DNA of 40,876 bases from Bacillota bacterium (GTDB taxonomy: Bacteria > Bacillota > Clostridia > Lachnospirales > Anaerotignaceae), in NCBI GenBank assembly GCA_017534115.1, contig JAFWDD010000072.1, positions 1 through 40,876 on the forward strand, read 5' to 3'. The translations under genes and the position numbers were made by a program. Shown here one piece after another: positions 33,947 through 40,876 of this stretch. The first letter of the stretch is position 1. Each line of letters opens with the position of its first letter. The notes below the pieces were generated by a model, which was not told the origin of the DNA, did not search any database, and worked only from the letters and a program-made list of their open reading frames with translations.

Positions 33947-35031
33947 ACTTCCTCCCGAAACTTTACAGACGCTTTTTTATTTAAGGCTATATCAATCATT
34001 TTTTCAATAAGATCCTTGATCGCAATTCCAGAATTTTCCATAAGCATGGGATACATACTGATAGGAGTAAATCCAGGCATTGTATTTATCTCGTTGAAAA
34101 TAATGCGGTTTGTTCCTTCTTCCATGAAGAAATCTACTCTTGCGAGACCGCTTCCGTCAACAGCCTTGAAAACCTTTTTAGCCAATTCCTGAAGCTCTTC
34201 TTTTTTACCTTCGGGAAGCTCTGTATTTACAATGGTTCTTGAATCGTCGTTGTTATATTTTGCGTCATAGTCATAAAACTCCGCGCCTGCAATAATTTCT
34301 CCCACAGAAGAAGCTATTACATTCTCTTTATCGCCCAAAACAGCGCATTCCAGCTCTCTTCCGACAATAGCTTCTTCAATAAGGACCTTTCGGTCATGCT
34401 TTAATGCTAAATCAATAGCCTTGATGAGGGATTCTCTGTCCTTTGCCTTGGTTATTCCTACGGAAGAACCTGCGTTTGCCGGCTTTACAAATACAGGATA
34501 TCCAAGATTCTTTTCGGAAAAATCAAGTATTTTATCAATTTGGGGCATTTCTTCCTCAAACACATAAATATATCTTGCCTGAGTTATTCCGAAATCCTCT
34601 GCAATTATTTTTGTATAATACTTATCCATGGAAACGGCGGAAGCCAACACTCCGCAGCCAACATAAGGTATTTGGGCAAGCTCCAGAAGTCCCTGAATGG
34701 TTCCGTCCTCTCCCCACGCGCCGTGAAGCACGGGAAATACTATATCTACAGGAATTATCTCTGCTTTTCCCTCATTTATCTTTATAATACATTTTTGCGT
34801 GGCGTCAGGGCTTATTACCGCCGGAATGCCGTCCTTTTCCCAGCTTCCGTTTTTTATGTTTTCAACGTCTCCGTCATATGTAAGCCATTTTCCCTTTTTT
34901 GTTATTCCTATAGGTATAACATTGTATTTTTCTTTGTTTATGTTTGATATTATTGTAGAGGCGGAAACCAGAGAAACTTCGTGCTCCGAAGACTGTCCTC
35001 CGAATAATACCGCTATATTTTTCTTATCCAA
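33943..35031 (-). CDS. ddl: D-alanine--D-alanine ligase
   Basis: ATP-dependent ligase that makes the D-Ala-D-Ala end of the peptidoglycan stem. 362 aa. ATP-grasp features: GGQSSEHEVSLVSAS (11-25), HGAWGEDGTIQG, VKPANAGSSVGITKA, and the metal-binding EINTMPGFTPISMYP near the C-terminus. The start is TTG at 35031, 6 nt after AGAGGA. It has its own strong promoter and overlaps murI by 4 bp. The sequence cannot rule out a D-Ala-D-Ser type without a specificity alignment, but context favours housekeeping Ddl. Confidence 0.95.
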   Translation of the reverse strand: MDKKNIAVLFGGQSSEHEVSLVSASTIISNINKEKYNVIPIGITKKGKWLTYDGDVENIKNGSWEKDGIPAVISPDATQKCIIKINEGKAEIIPVDIVFPVLHGAWGEDGTIQGLLELAQIPYVGCGVLASAVSMDKYYTKIIAEDFGITQARYIYVFEEEMPQIDKILDFSEKNLGYPVFVKPANAGSSVGITKAKDRESLIKAIDLALKHDRKVLIEEAIVGRELECAVLGDKENVIASSVGEIIAGAEFYDYDAKYNNDDSRTIVNTELPEGKKEELQELAKKVFKAVDGSGLARVDFFMEEGTNRIIFNEINTMPGFTPISMYPMLMENSGIAIKDLIEKMIDIALNKKASVKFREEV

Positions 35032-35065
35032 ATGAAATCCTCTTTTCTTACTTTCTTTTCAGATT

Positions 35066-35094
35066 ATTATATTCCTTTTGCATTAAAATGACAA
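35066..35094 (-). promoter_or_regulatory. Sigma-A promoter of ddl-murI
   Basis: On the minus strand, TTGTCA (35089-35094), 17 bp, perfect TATAAT (35066-35071), about 35 bp upstream of the TTG start of ddl. Confidence 0.87.
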
Positions 35095-35172
35095 TAAGTA
35101 CAATATAACTTTTTGGACTCTTTAAAAGAATTTTCTTTTTTGCGCTTTCATTTGTAATCTTACCAATATTAT

Positions 35173-35201
35173 GAGACAAATATTCTGTTTTGTGGTATGA
35201 T
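35173..35201 (+). promoter_or_regulatory. Candidate promoter of the secreted nuclease gene
   Basis: GAGACA (35173-35178), 17 bp, TATGAT (35196-35201) with a TGG just before it, making an extended -10. It is divergent from the ddl promoter, with about 78 bp between the two boxes. Confidence 0.55.
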
Positions 35202-35236
35202 TTTTTTAATGATATTTTTAATTCAAAGGTGATTTT

Positions 35237-36508
35237 ATGTTCAAGATAATAAAAAGGAAAACCGCTTTACTGGCATTAGCTCTGACTTTTATAATAAATA
35301 TCCCTGGTTTTGCTCAGAATACTGATGTAACTGTAAACCTGAACGGCAGACTACTCAGTTTTGATGTGCCTGCCATGATAATTAACGACAGAACCATGGT
35401 TCCCATGAGAGGTATTTTTGAGACTCTCGATTTTACTGTAACATGGAACGAAAACAAAAGAACAATATCCGCTAAAGGCTCACATATTGTCAATATGCAG
35501 ATCGGAAATTACAGAATGTCCGTTGACGGAGTTATTTTCGAAATCGATACTCCTCCTGTAATTATTGACGGCCGAACTCTTATTCCTCTGCGCGCTCTCA
35601 TTGAAGGTATAGGATGCGAAATATACTGGGACGATGCCGCGAGGACAGTTGACATCAGTTATGCCGGTTATGACGAAAGCCGGATTCCAGATAATAATCC
35701 GTCTGAAAATTTCACGTCACTTGAGGAAATTCTCGACAAGATTCCCGATTTTTCGGACTCACCATATGTTATTATAAATAATAACATCCCCTACTTTACT
35801 CAGTCTGATTTTGCGGAAGACTCTTTTGAGTATTACAGTGAGCTTGATTCTCTCGGCAGATGCGGACAGGCTTTCGCAAATATCGGTTATGATCTGATGC
35901 CTGCGGAAGAAAGAGGCAGCATAGGCCAGATAAAACCTTCCGGGTGGCATACTGTTAAATATGATTTTATTGACGGAAAATATCTATATAACCGCTGTCA
36001 TCTTATCGGATACCAGCTTACTGCGGAAAATGACAATGAAAAAAACCTTATAACCGGCACAAGATATTTGAATGTTGAAGGAATGCTCCCCTTTGAAAAC
36101 ATGGTGGCAAACTACATACGGAATAATCCCGATAAACACGTGCTTTACCGGGTTACTCCAATCTATAAAGGAAATAACCTTGTTGCTTCCGGATTGCTTA
36201 TGGAAGCCCTTTCCACAGAAGACAGCGGAGGAAGCCTTTGCTTCAACATATATGTGTACAATAATCAGCCAAATATTGAAATCGACTACGCAACAGGCGA
36301 CAGCAGAGTCATAAACGCAGAAGTAATTCCAGAAAAGATAATTGATGAAAATGTGACCTATATCATGAACAAAAAGACAATGAAATTCCACAATCCCTAT
36401 TGTCCCAGCGTAGATGACATGAACGAAAAAAACAAGCTGTATTTCACCGGCACTCGAAATGAAGCAGTAGAGTTGGGATATGTGCCCTGCGGTTACTGCA
36501 AACCTTGA
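35237..36508 (+). CDS. Secreted DNA/RNA non-specific endonuclease with copper-amine-oxidase-like stalk
   Basis: 423 aa, three parts. Signal peptide (1-26). Two tandem copper amine oxidase N1-type repeats, about 33-80 and 94-140, each with a NDRTMVP or DGRTLIP core; these occur on clostridial surface proteins. Beta-beta-alpha-metal nuclease domain (about 178-350) with the active-site His255 in YNRCHLIGYQL (a DRGH variant) and Asn270 in EKNLITGTRYLN as probable metal ligand. C-terminal module with His385, Cys389, Cys418 and Cys421, a likely zinc site. Related to EndA DNA-entry nucleases. GGTG site. Probably degrades extracellular nucleic acid. Confidence 0.85.
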   Translation: MFKIIKRKTALLALALTFIINIPGFAQNTDVTVNLNGRLLSFDVPAMIINDRTMVPMRGIFETLDFTVTWNENKRTISAKGSHIVNMQIGNYRMSVDGVIFEIDTPPVIIDGRTLIPLRALIEGIGCEIYWDDAARTVDISYAGYDESRIPDNNPSENFTSLEEILDKIPDFSDSPYVIINNNIPYFTQSDFAEDSFEYYSELDSLGRCGQAFANIGYDLMPAEERGSIGQIKPSGWHTVKYDFIDGKYLYNRCHLIGYQLTAENDNEKNLITGTRYLNVEGMLPFENMVANYIRNNPDKHVLYRVTPIYKGNNLVASGLLMEALSTEDSGGSLCFNIYVYNNQPNIEIDYATGDSRVINAEVIPEKIIDENVTYIMNKKTMKFHNPYCPSVDDMNEKNKLYFTGTRNEAVELGYVPCGYCKP

Positions 36509-36729
36509 TTTTTGTATTGCGTGGGTTTACACGATATTTTTAGTCTGTTATTTATATTATATTTGGGTAATGCAATGCAATTACGCACGTTAATTAATGC
36601 AGCTTTACCACCACACATATTTCTTCTGGGATAGATTTGGACAAAACTATAATTAAGAAATGAACGTAAAAAACTATGCTAAACGTAATTTAAGTACATA
36701 ATTTTTAAGGTTTCTTCAGGTTTTTTTAA
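36509..36729. other. Gene-free AT-rich stretch after the nuclease gene
   Basis: The 293 bp between the two genes hold no credible open frame. A small CGTG/CACG hairpin followed by ATATTTTTAG (about 36528-36549) is a weak terminator candidate. There is an imperfect palindrome around AATTACG/CGTTAATT near 36577-36600, and the heptamer AACGTAA occurs twice near 36664-36691. No function can be assigned. Confidence 0.4.
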
Positions 36730-36757
36730 TTGACAAACAATGTGATTCAAATATAAT
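36730..36757 (+). promoter_or_regulatory. Sigma-A promoter of the DUF6612-like lipoprotein
   Basis: Perfect TTGACA (36730-36735), 16 bp, perfect TATAAT (36752-36757), about 45 bp upstream of the start codon. The spacer is one base short of ideal. Confidence 0.82.
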
Positions 36758-36801
36758 TATAAAACAGATACATACAAAAAAAGCACAAAAGGAGTATTAA
36801 T

Positions 36802-37740
36802 ATGAAAATAAAAACAAGAATTGTTCCCGTTTTGATAACGGCTTCACTGGTCTTTTCTATGTCCGGATGCGGAGCGTCGCCCGAAAAAGTAAGGGAAGGA
36901 GCTAAAACAGCTCTTGCCAGTCTGGAAAGCTATAAAATGAATACCAAGACAGATATAAAATTTTCATCGGACGGAAATGATACCACAACTGTTTCCGAAT
37001 ATACTTTTGATATCGTTGAATCTCCATTTTACGAAAAGATTGAAATGTCAGATACATATGACGGAGAGGAAACCAAAAGTACAATGTATATTCAGGAAGA
37101 CGGAGATGAATATGAGCTTTATATGGTATATGACGATGCATGGATAAAACAATCCGTAGACAGCGAATATCTTGCATATATAACCGGTTTTTACAACTTC
37201 CGCAAATCAGTTTCAGATATTATCGAAAACGCTGATTCCTTTACTATATCGGGTAGAGAGATCTTTAACGGCGAAAAATGCATAAAAGGAGTTTTTACAT
37301 ATAATGAGGAAAATCTCAAGCAGGGACTTTTAGATATTAACGCAATAGAAGCGCTGGGATTTACAGACATGGATGACTCTATGATCGAAGGAGCCGGATC
37401 TCTTGACATAACAGTACTTTTCGACAGCAAAACTTACACTCCCGTAAAGTACAGCTATGACCTTAAGCCTGTTCTTCAGATAATCCTAGACAAGATGTAT
37501 AAAGAATACTATAACATTTCCTCTGATGAAGAATCAGATGAAAAAACCGATAATACTGATAAAATAACAGTTGGAAGCTACTTCTATGAAAATTCAATAT
37601 CTGATATCAACTCAATAGAAGCTTCTGAACTTCCCGAAGAGGTAAAATCAGCTATAAGCTTTGAGGAATACTACAATAACCTCATGGCGGAATATTATTC
37701 GGATTCCGTACAGAATACGGAAGAAGCTCCTGCAGAATAA
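36802..37740 (+). CDS. Lipoprotein, DUF6612-like
   Basis: 312 aa predicted lipoprotein. Signal peptide with lipobox SMSGC, lipidated Cys23. The mature part is beta-rich with alternating polar/hydrophobic strands and begins VREGAKTALASLESYKMNT, which resembles the LolA/LppX-type lipoproteins of Clostridia (DUF6612-like). A Glu/Asp-rich linker (about 243-255) precedes the tail. AAAGGAG site. Own strong promoter and terminator, so a single-gene unit. Function unknown; binding of a hydrophobic ligand or an envelope role is only inference from the fold type. Confidence 0.75.
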   Translation: MKIKTRIVPVLITASLVFSMSGCGASPEKVREGAKTALASLESYKMNTKTDIKFSSDGNDTTTVSEYTFDIVESPFYEKIEMSDTYDGEETKSTMYIQEDGDEYELYMVYDDAWIKQSVDSEYLAYITGFYNFRKSVSDIIENADSFTISGREIFNGEKCIKGVFTYNEENLKQGLLDINAIEALGFTDMDDSMIEGAGSLDITVLFDSKTYTPVKYSYDLKPVLQIILDKMYKEYYNISSDEESDEKTDNTDKITVGSYFYENSISDINSIEASELPEEVKSAISFEEYYNNLMAEYYSDSVQNTEEAPAE

Positions 37741-37764
37741 ATTTAATATTGAATCTGCATAATA

Positions 37765-37793
37765 TTTACTGTAAAATTAATGTATGCTATAAG
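37765..37793 (+). promoter_or_regulatory. Possible promoter of the acpS operon, ahead of a terminator
   Basis: TTTACT (37765-37770), 17 bp, TATAAG (37788-37793) with a TGC before it (extended -10). Its start point would fall at the foot of the terminator hairpin at 37796-37825, so that hairpin would sit at the 5' end of the acpS transcript. Confidence 0.4.
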
Positions 37794-37795
37794 AT

Positions 37796-37825
37796 GCCGG
37801 CAAAAGGGTTTACCTTACAGCCGGC
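37796..37825 (+). terminator. Terminator after the DUF6612-like lipoprotein
   Basis: GCCGGC (37796-37801) pairs with a second GCCGGC (37820-37825), with GGT/ACC pairing inside the loop, followed by TTGTTTTTT. It lies 55 bp past the lipoprotein stop and 41 bp before acpS. Confidence 0.75.
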
Positions 37826-37866
37826 TTGTTTTTTAGGAACAGAAATATAATTTGGAGGTGTTGATT

Positions 37867-38220
37867 TTGATTATAGGAATAGGAACAGATATTATCGAAA
37901 TTTCAAGAATGGAAGAAGCTCTGGCATCAGAGGATTTCATGAATAAGGTATATACTGAAACAGAGAAAAACAGAACGTTTATAAATACCCTTTCGGGATA
38001 TTTTGCTGCAAAGGAAGCCGTATCAAAAGCATTGGGCACAGGTTTCAGCAAAGTACGTCCCAACGAAATAGAAATAGTTAATAATCCCATGGGAAAACCC
38101 TATGTTAATCTGTACGGAAACGCAAAGGAAAGAGCAAAAAGCCTTGGGGTTAAGATCGTTCATGTATCAATTTCCCATTCAAAGGATATGGCTACTGCTA
38201 TCGCAATTGCCGAAAAATAA
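37867..38220 (+). CDS. acpS: Holo-[acyl-carrier-protein] synthase
   Basis: Transfers phosphopantetheine from CoA to the serine of acyl carrier protein, needed for fatty acid synthesis. 117 aa. MIIGIGTDIIEISRMEEAL starts the fold (metal Asp8), and the FAAKEAVSKALGTGF motif supplies the second metal ligand Glu. The start was set at TTG 37867, 8 nt after GGAGG; earlier in-frame TTGs overlap that site. It is followed by the NAD(P)HX repair gene, a common neighbour of acpS. Confidence 0.96.
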   Translation: MIIGIGTDIIEISRMEEALASEDFMNKVYTETEKNRTFINTLSGYFAAKEAVSKALGTGFSKVRPNEIEIVNNPMGKPYVNLYGNAKERAKSLGVKIVHVSISHSKDMATAIAIAEK

Positions 38221-38238
38221 TCAATAGGAGTGATATAA

Positions 38239-39753
38239 ATGAAACTTCCTGAAAATGCCCAGATGCGGCAAGCCGATCAATACACAATAAATACAATAGG
38301 CATTCCCGGTATTGTGCTTATGGAAAAAGCCGCGGAACAGATAGCGTTTCATATTTCCTCCGAATTGAAAAACACAGGCGGTAAAACCGTTTTATTTGTA
38401 TGTGGAAAAGGCAACAATGGCGGAGACGGATTCGCGGCGGCAAGAATTCTTCTTGGAAAAGGAATTAATTCTGAAATAATGCTTCTTGCCGACAAATCTC
38501 AGATTACTGGAGACGCAAAAATAAATCTTGATATTGCAGAAAAGCTGGGAATAAAGATATTCGGTCTGGCAGACTGCAATCTTGTGGAAAAAATCCGAGA
38601 ATTTGACTTGGTTGCAGACGGGATTTTCGGAACCGGTTTTTCAGGAGATGTAAAAGAGCCTTATAAAACTGTTATTGATGCCATAAACGAAAACGCGAAA
38701 TATGTTCTGAGCATCGATATTCCCTCCGGTGTTTCGGGAGACACGGGAGAAATCTCCGGTACTGCTGTAAAGGCGGACGCAACTGTTACTCTCGCCTGCC
38801 CTAAACCGGGACTTTTTCTGTTCCCGGGAAGGCTTAACACAGGAAAGCTTTTTACCGCGGATATAGGCATACCGGATTTTGTAATTGATTCTCTTGGAGT
38901 AAAATTCAATGCTTTAACAATATCAGAAGCAAAGGAAATTCTCCCCAAAAGAAAAGCTCGTTCGCACAAGGGTACTTATGGAAAACTTTTTGTTATAGCC
39001 GGAAGCGAAACAATGGCAGGAGCTGCGTATTTCACAGCAAAAGCGGCTTATGAAACAGGCTCTGGCCTTGTTTACTCCTGCATACCAAAAGATATTTTAC
39101 CTGTAATTCAGACCCTTATCCCGGAGGCTGTGGAAATAATAGCTGACAACACTGAAAGCTTTTTATCCCGTCTTGAAGAGGCAGACTGTGCCGTTATAGG
39201 TCCCGGATTGGGAAAAGGCAATTATCAGAAAGAACTGATTCTGGATTCTTTGGAAAAATTTAAAGACAAACCGGTTCTTATTGACGCCGACGGACTTAAT
39301 AATCTGGCAAAAAACTTGTCTGCTTTGAAAGACAGATCGATTCCTGCGATTATAACTCCTCATCCCGCGGAAATGATGCGGCTTACCGGTATTCCAACAG
39401 GAGAAATCCTGAAAGACACGGTTAATACCGCTGTAAATTTTGCAAAAGAATATAGTACAGTGGTTGTATTGAAGGATTCGGCAACTGTAATTGCTTCTCC
39501 TGAAGGAGAAATATATATAAACACCACCGGAAACTCCGCTCTCGCAAAAGGCGGTTCGGGAGATGTGCTTTCGGGAATAATCGGAGGACTTTTATCTCAG
39601 GGTCTTCCGCCTTTTGAAGCGGCATATCTGGGAGTTTTCATACATGGAATGACAGGTGATATCGCCAGAGACGAAAAAGGTGCAAGAAGCGTATCCGCTT
39701 CATATTTGTGTGATTCAATATACAAAGCTTTAATGCGGATTGAAAACTCTTAA
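38239..39753 (+). CDS. nnr: Bifunctional NAD(P)H-hydrate epimerase / ADP-dependent dehydratase
   Basis: Repairs hydrated NAD(P)H (NADHX). 504 aa, fused. The N-terminal YjeF_N epimerase (about 1-215) shows CGKGNNGGDGFAAARIL, IFGTGFSGDVK and SIDIPSGVSGDTGEI. The C-terminal carbohydrate-kinase-like dehydratase (about 225-500) shows KGTYGKLFVIAGS, AVIGPGLGKG, IITPHPAEMMRLTG and the catalytic ALAKGGSGDVLSGIIGG, with the Asp in GSGDVL. AGGAGTG site, 18 bp after acpS. Confidence 0.96.
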   Translation: MKLPENAQMRQADQYTINTIGIPGIVLMEKAAEQIAFHISSELKNTGGKTVLFVCGKGNNGGDGFAAARILLGKGINSEIMLLADKSQITGDAKINLDIAEKLGIKIFGLADCNLVEKIREFDLVADGIFGTGFSGDVKEPYKTVIDAINENAKYVLSIDIPSGVSGDTGEISGTAVKADATVTLACPKPGLFLFPGRLNTGKLFTADIGIPDFVIDSLGVKFNALTISEAKEILPKRKARSHKGTYGKLFVIAGSETMAGAAYFTAKAAYETGSGLVYSCIPKDILPVIQTLIPEAVEIIADNTESFLSRLEEADCAVIGPGLGKGNYQKELILDSLEKFKDKPVLIDADGLNNLAKNLSALKDRSIPAIITPHPAEMMRLTGIPTGEILKDTVNTAVNFAKEYSTVVVLKDSATVIASPEGEIYINTTGNSALAKGGSGDVLSGIIGGLLSQGLPPFEAAYLGVFIHGMTGDIARDEKGARSVSASYLCDSIYKALMRIENS

Positions 39754-39817
39754 GTTTTAAGCATAAATGTACAAATTCTCCAAGTATAATGTATAAACAA
39801 CATAAGGAGGATTTGTA

Positions 39818-40435
39818 TTGAGAAAAATACTTGCTTTCGGCGTTATTCTGGTATTGGTTTTTGTCTCCGGATGTAATTTTGAAAAATTATCTCCTATGGA
39901 AGAGGTTCAAAAAAAGCTTCTGGAAATGGAAAACTATAAATGCGAAGCAGCCCTTACCAGAGTATCCAACAAAGGCGAAGAAAAATATGATATATCCCAG
40001 TATTACAAAAACACAGGTCAGTACAGGCTGGAAATACTATCTCCTGAAAGCATAGCAGGAAATTATACTGTTTACGATGGAGAAAAAATATACCAGTATA
40101 ACAAAATGCTGGACAGCAGGATCATCTCCGACATTACTGGCGAAGATCATAATAACGAACTGTTTTTAGGGTGTTTTATCAAAAACTATATGGACTCGGA
40201 AGGAGTTTCGCTTGAAGCCGGAAGCTTTGATACTTCTGATTGCATAATTCTTGAGGCAAATATTCCCGGCGGAAACAGGTATCTTTCCTCAGAAAAGCTC
40301 TGGATAGACGAAAGCACTCTGAAACCAGTCAGATTCGTTATTTATGACATTGACGGAAATGAAAGATATATACTCACTTATACGCAATTTGAATATAACG
40401 CTCAATTAGATGACAGTTTATTTATTGTCAATTGA
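39818..40435 (+). CDS. LolA-fold lipoprotein, GerS/YdcC-like
   Basis: 205 aa predicted lipoprotein. Signal peptide with lipobox VSGC, Cys19 lipidated. The mature part is beta-rich and of the outer-membrane-lipoprotein-sorting (LolA/COG2834) type: YKCEAALTRVSNKGEEKYDISQYYKNTG and TVYDGEKIYQYNK. It lies directly before alr and after acpS-nnr. Bacillus ydcC sits between acpS and alrA, and Clostridioides difficile gerS, needed for cortex modification in germination, also precedes alr2. The call rests on size, fold and that synteny. TTG start, 7 nt after AAGGAGG. Confidence 0.72.
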   Translation: MRKILAFGVILVLVFVSGCNFEKLSPMEEVQKKLLEMENYKCEAALTRVSNKGEEKYDISQYYKNTGQYRLEILSPESIAGNYTVYDGEKIYQYNKMLDSRIISDITGEDHNNELFLGCFIKNYMDSEGVSLEAGSFDTSDCIILEANIPGGNRYLSSEKLWIDESTLKPVRFVIYDIDGNERYILTYTQFEYNAQLDDSLFIVN

Positions 40436-40450
40436 AAGGACTGAATTTTT

Positions 40451-40876
40451 TTGGACTACAAAAGAACAGCGGCTTTTATAAGTAAAGAAGCAATAAAACA
40501 AAATATTATTAATATACGTAAAATTACGGATCCAACAGCTAAAATCATGGCTGTAATCAAGGCTGACGGATATGGACATACAGATACATATATGGCAGAT
40601 GTGCTTTTTGAAAATGGCGCGGACTGCGCAGGCGTTGCCGTGCCGGAAGAAGGAATTAAGCTCAGAAACCACGGTTTAACTGTGCCTATTCTCATTTTGG
40701 GCAACACTCTGCCCTGCTATTTCGAGGACGTTGTAAAATACGATTTAACCCAGGCTGTGTGTTCATATGAACACGCCAAGCTTTTATCCGAAGAAGGCAA
40801 AAAACAAGGTAAAACAGCTTTAATTCACATTAAACTGGACACCGGAATGCACAGGATCGGATTTTTGCCTACAGAA
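40451..40876 (+). CDS. alr: Alanine racemase, N-terminal part (cut by window edge)
   Basis: PLP-dependent racemase supplying D-alanine for peptidoglycan. 142 codons are visible and the gene runs off the right edge. The PLP lysine is Lys37 in VIKADGYGH, the usual N-terminal barrel motif, and LDTGMHRIGF is at the end of the visible part. Start TTG at 40451, with AAAGGA 11 nt upstream, 15 bp after the lipoprotein gene. It completes the D-amino-acid set with ddl and murI in this window. Confidence 0.95.
   Translation, partial: MDYKRTAAFISKEAIKQNIINIRKITDPTAKIMAVIKADGYGHTDTYMADVLFENGADCAGVAVPEEGIKLRNHGLTVPILILGNTLPCYFEDVVKYDLTQAVCSYEHAKLLSEEGKKQGKTALIHIKLDTGMHRIGFLPTE

Noticed and set aside
39761-39790. 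TATAAT before the GerS-like gene with GCATAAA upstream as sigma-E promoter
   Set aside because: The spacing and the -10 sequence do not fit sigma-E, and no sigma-A -35 is present at 17 bp.
1-40876. CRISPR arrays, phage genes, insertion sequences or toxin-antitoxin pairs
   Set aside because: No regularly spaced repeats, transposase or integrase motifs, or small paired toxin-like genes were seen.

Overview
The window comes from a low-to-moderate GC, endospore-forming Firmicute of the class Clostridia. It carries PolC-type DNA polymerase III, the ECF transporter / truA / rplM / rpsI block, the MEP isoprenoid genes dxr and ispG, a class III fructose-1,6-bisphosphatase, spore genes (a GerA-type receptor, SpoIIR, SleB, YabP, YabQ) and three tRNA genes without an encoded CCA. 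I cannot fix the genus from sequence alone. No phage, insertion sequence, CRISPR array or obvious island is visible.

Left part (1-20843, all minus strand; read from high to low coordinates). dprA and topA come first. A strong promoter with a structured leader then drives rpsB-tsf, which ends at a terminator. A second promoter starts the long run pyrH-frr-uppS-cdsA-dxr-rseP-ispG-polC, closely followed by ecfA1-ecfA2-ecfT-truA. A near-consensus promoter and a probable L13 leader precede rplM-rpsI, which end at a terminator. This run combines translation, pyrimidine supply, lipid-carrier and phospholipid synthesis, replication and vitamin uptake. Positions 1-329 hold no gene but contain short repeats and a stem-loop.

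Middle (20844-30586). Divergent from dprA on the plus strand are a YifB/ComM-type AAA ATPase, an unassigned membrane protein and fbp. Facing them on the minus strand is a five-gene spore cluster: germinant receptor subunits A, B and C, then spoIIR and sleB. It shares a bidirectional terminator with fbp.

Right part (30587-40876). On the plus strand are hup (HU), rqcP, yabP, yabQ and a divIC/ftsB-type gene, the classic Bacillus yabO-P-Q-divIC order, with a sigma-E-like promoter before yabP. They are followed by tRNA-Met, tRNA-Glu and tRNA-Val and a small YciI-like gene. The minus-strand pair ddl-murI (peptidoglycan precursors) comes next. The plus strand resumes with a secreted DNA/RNA endonuclease on a cell-wall-type stalk, a lipoprotein, acpS, the NAD(P)HX repair fusion, a GerS/YdcC-like lipoprotein, and the start of alanine racemase (alr), cut by the window edge.

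The window is mostly conserved core chromosome. The points most worth a second look are the left-edge repeat element, the ger-spoIIR-sleB cluster with a possible internal promoter, the GerS-like gene beside alr, the sigma-E-like yabP promoter, and the three-part nuclease.
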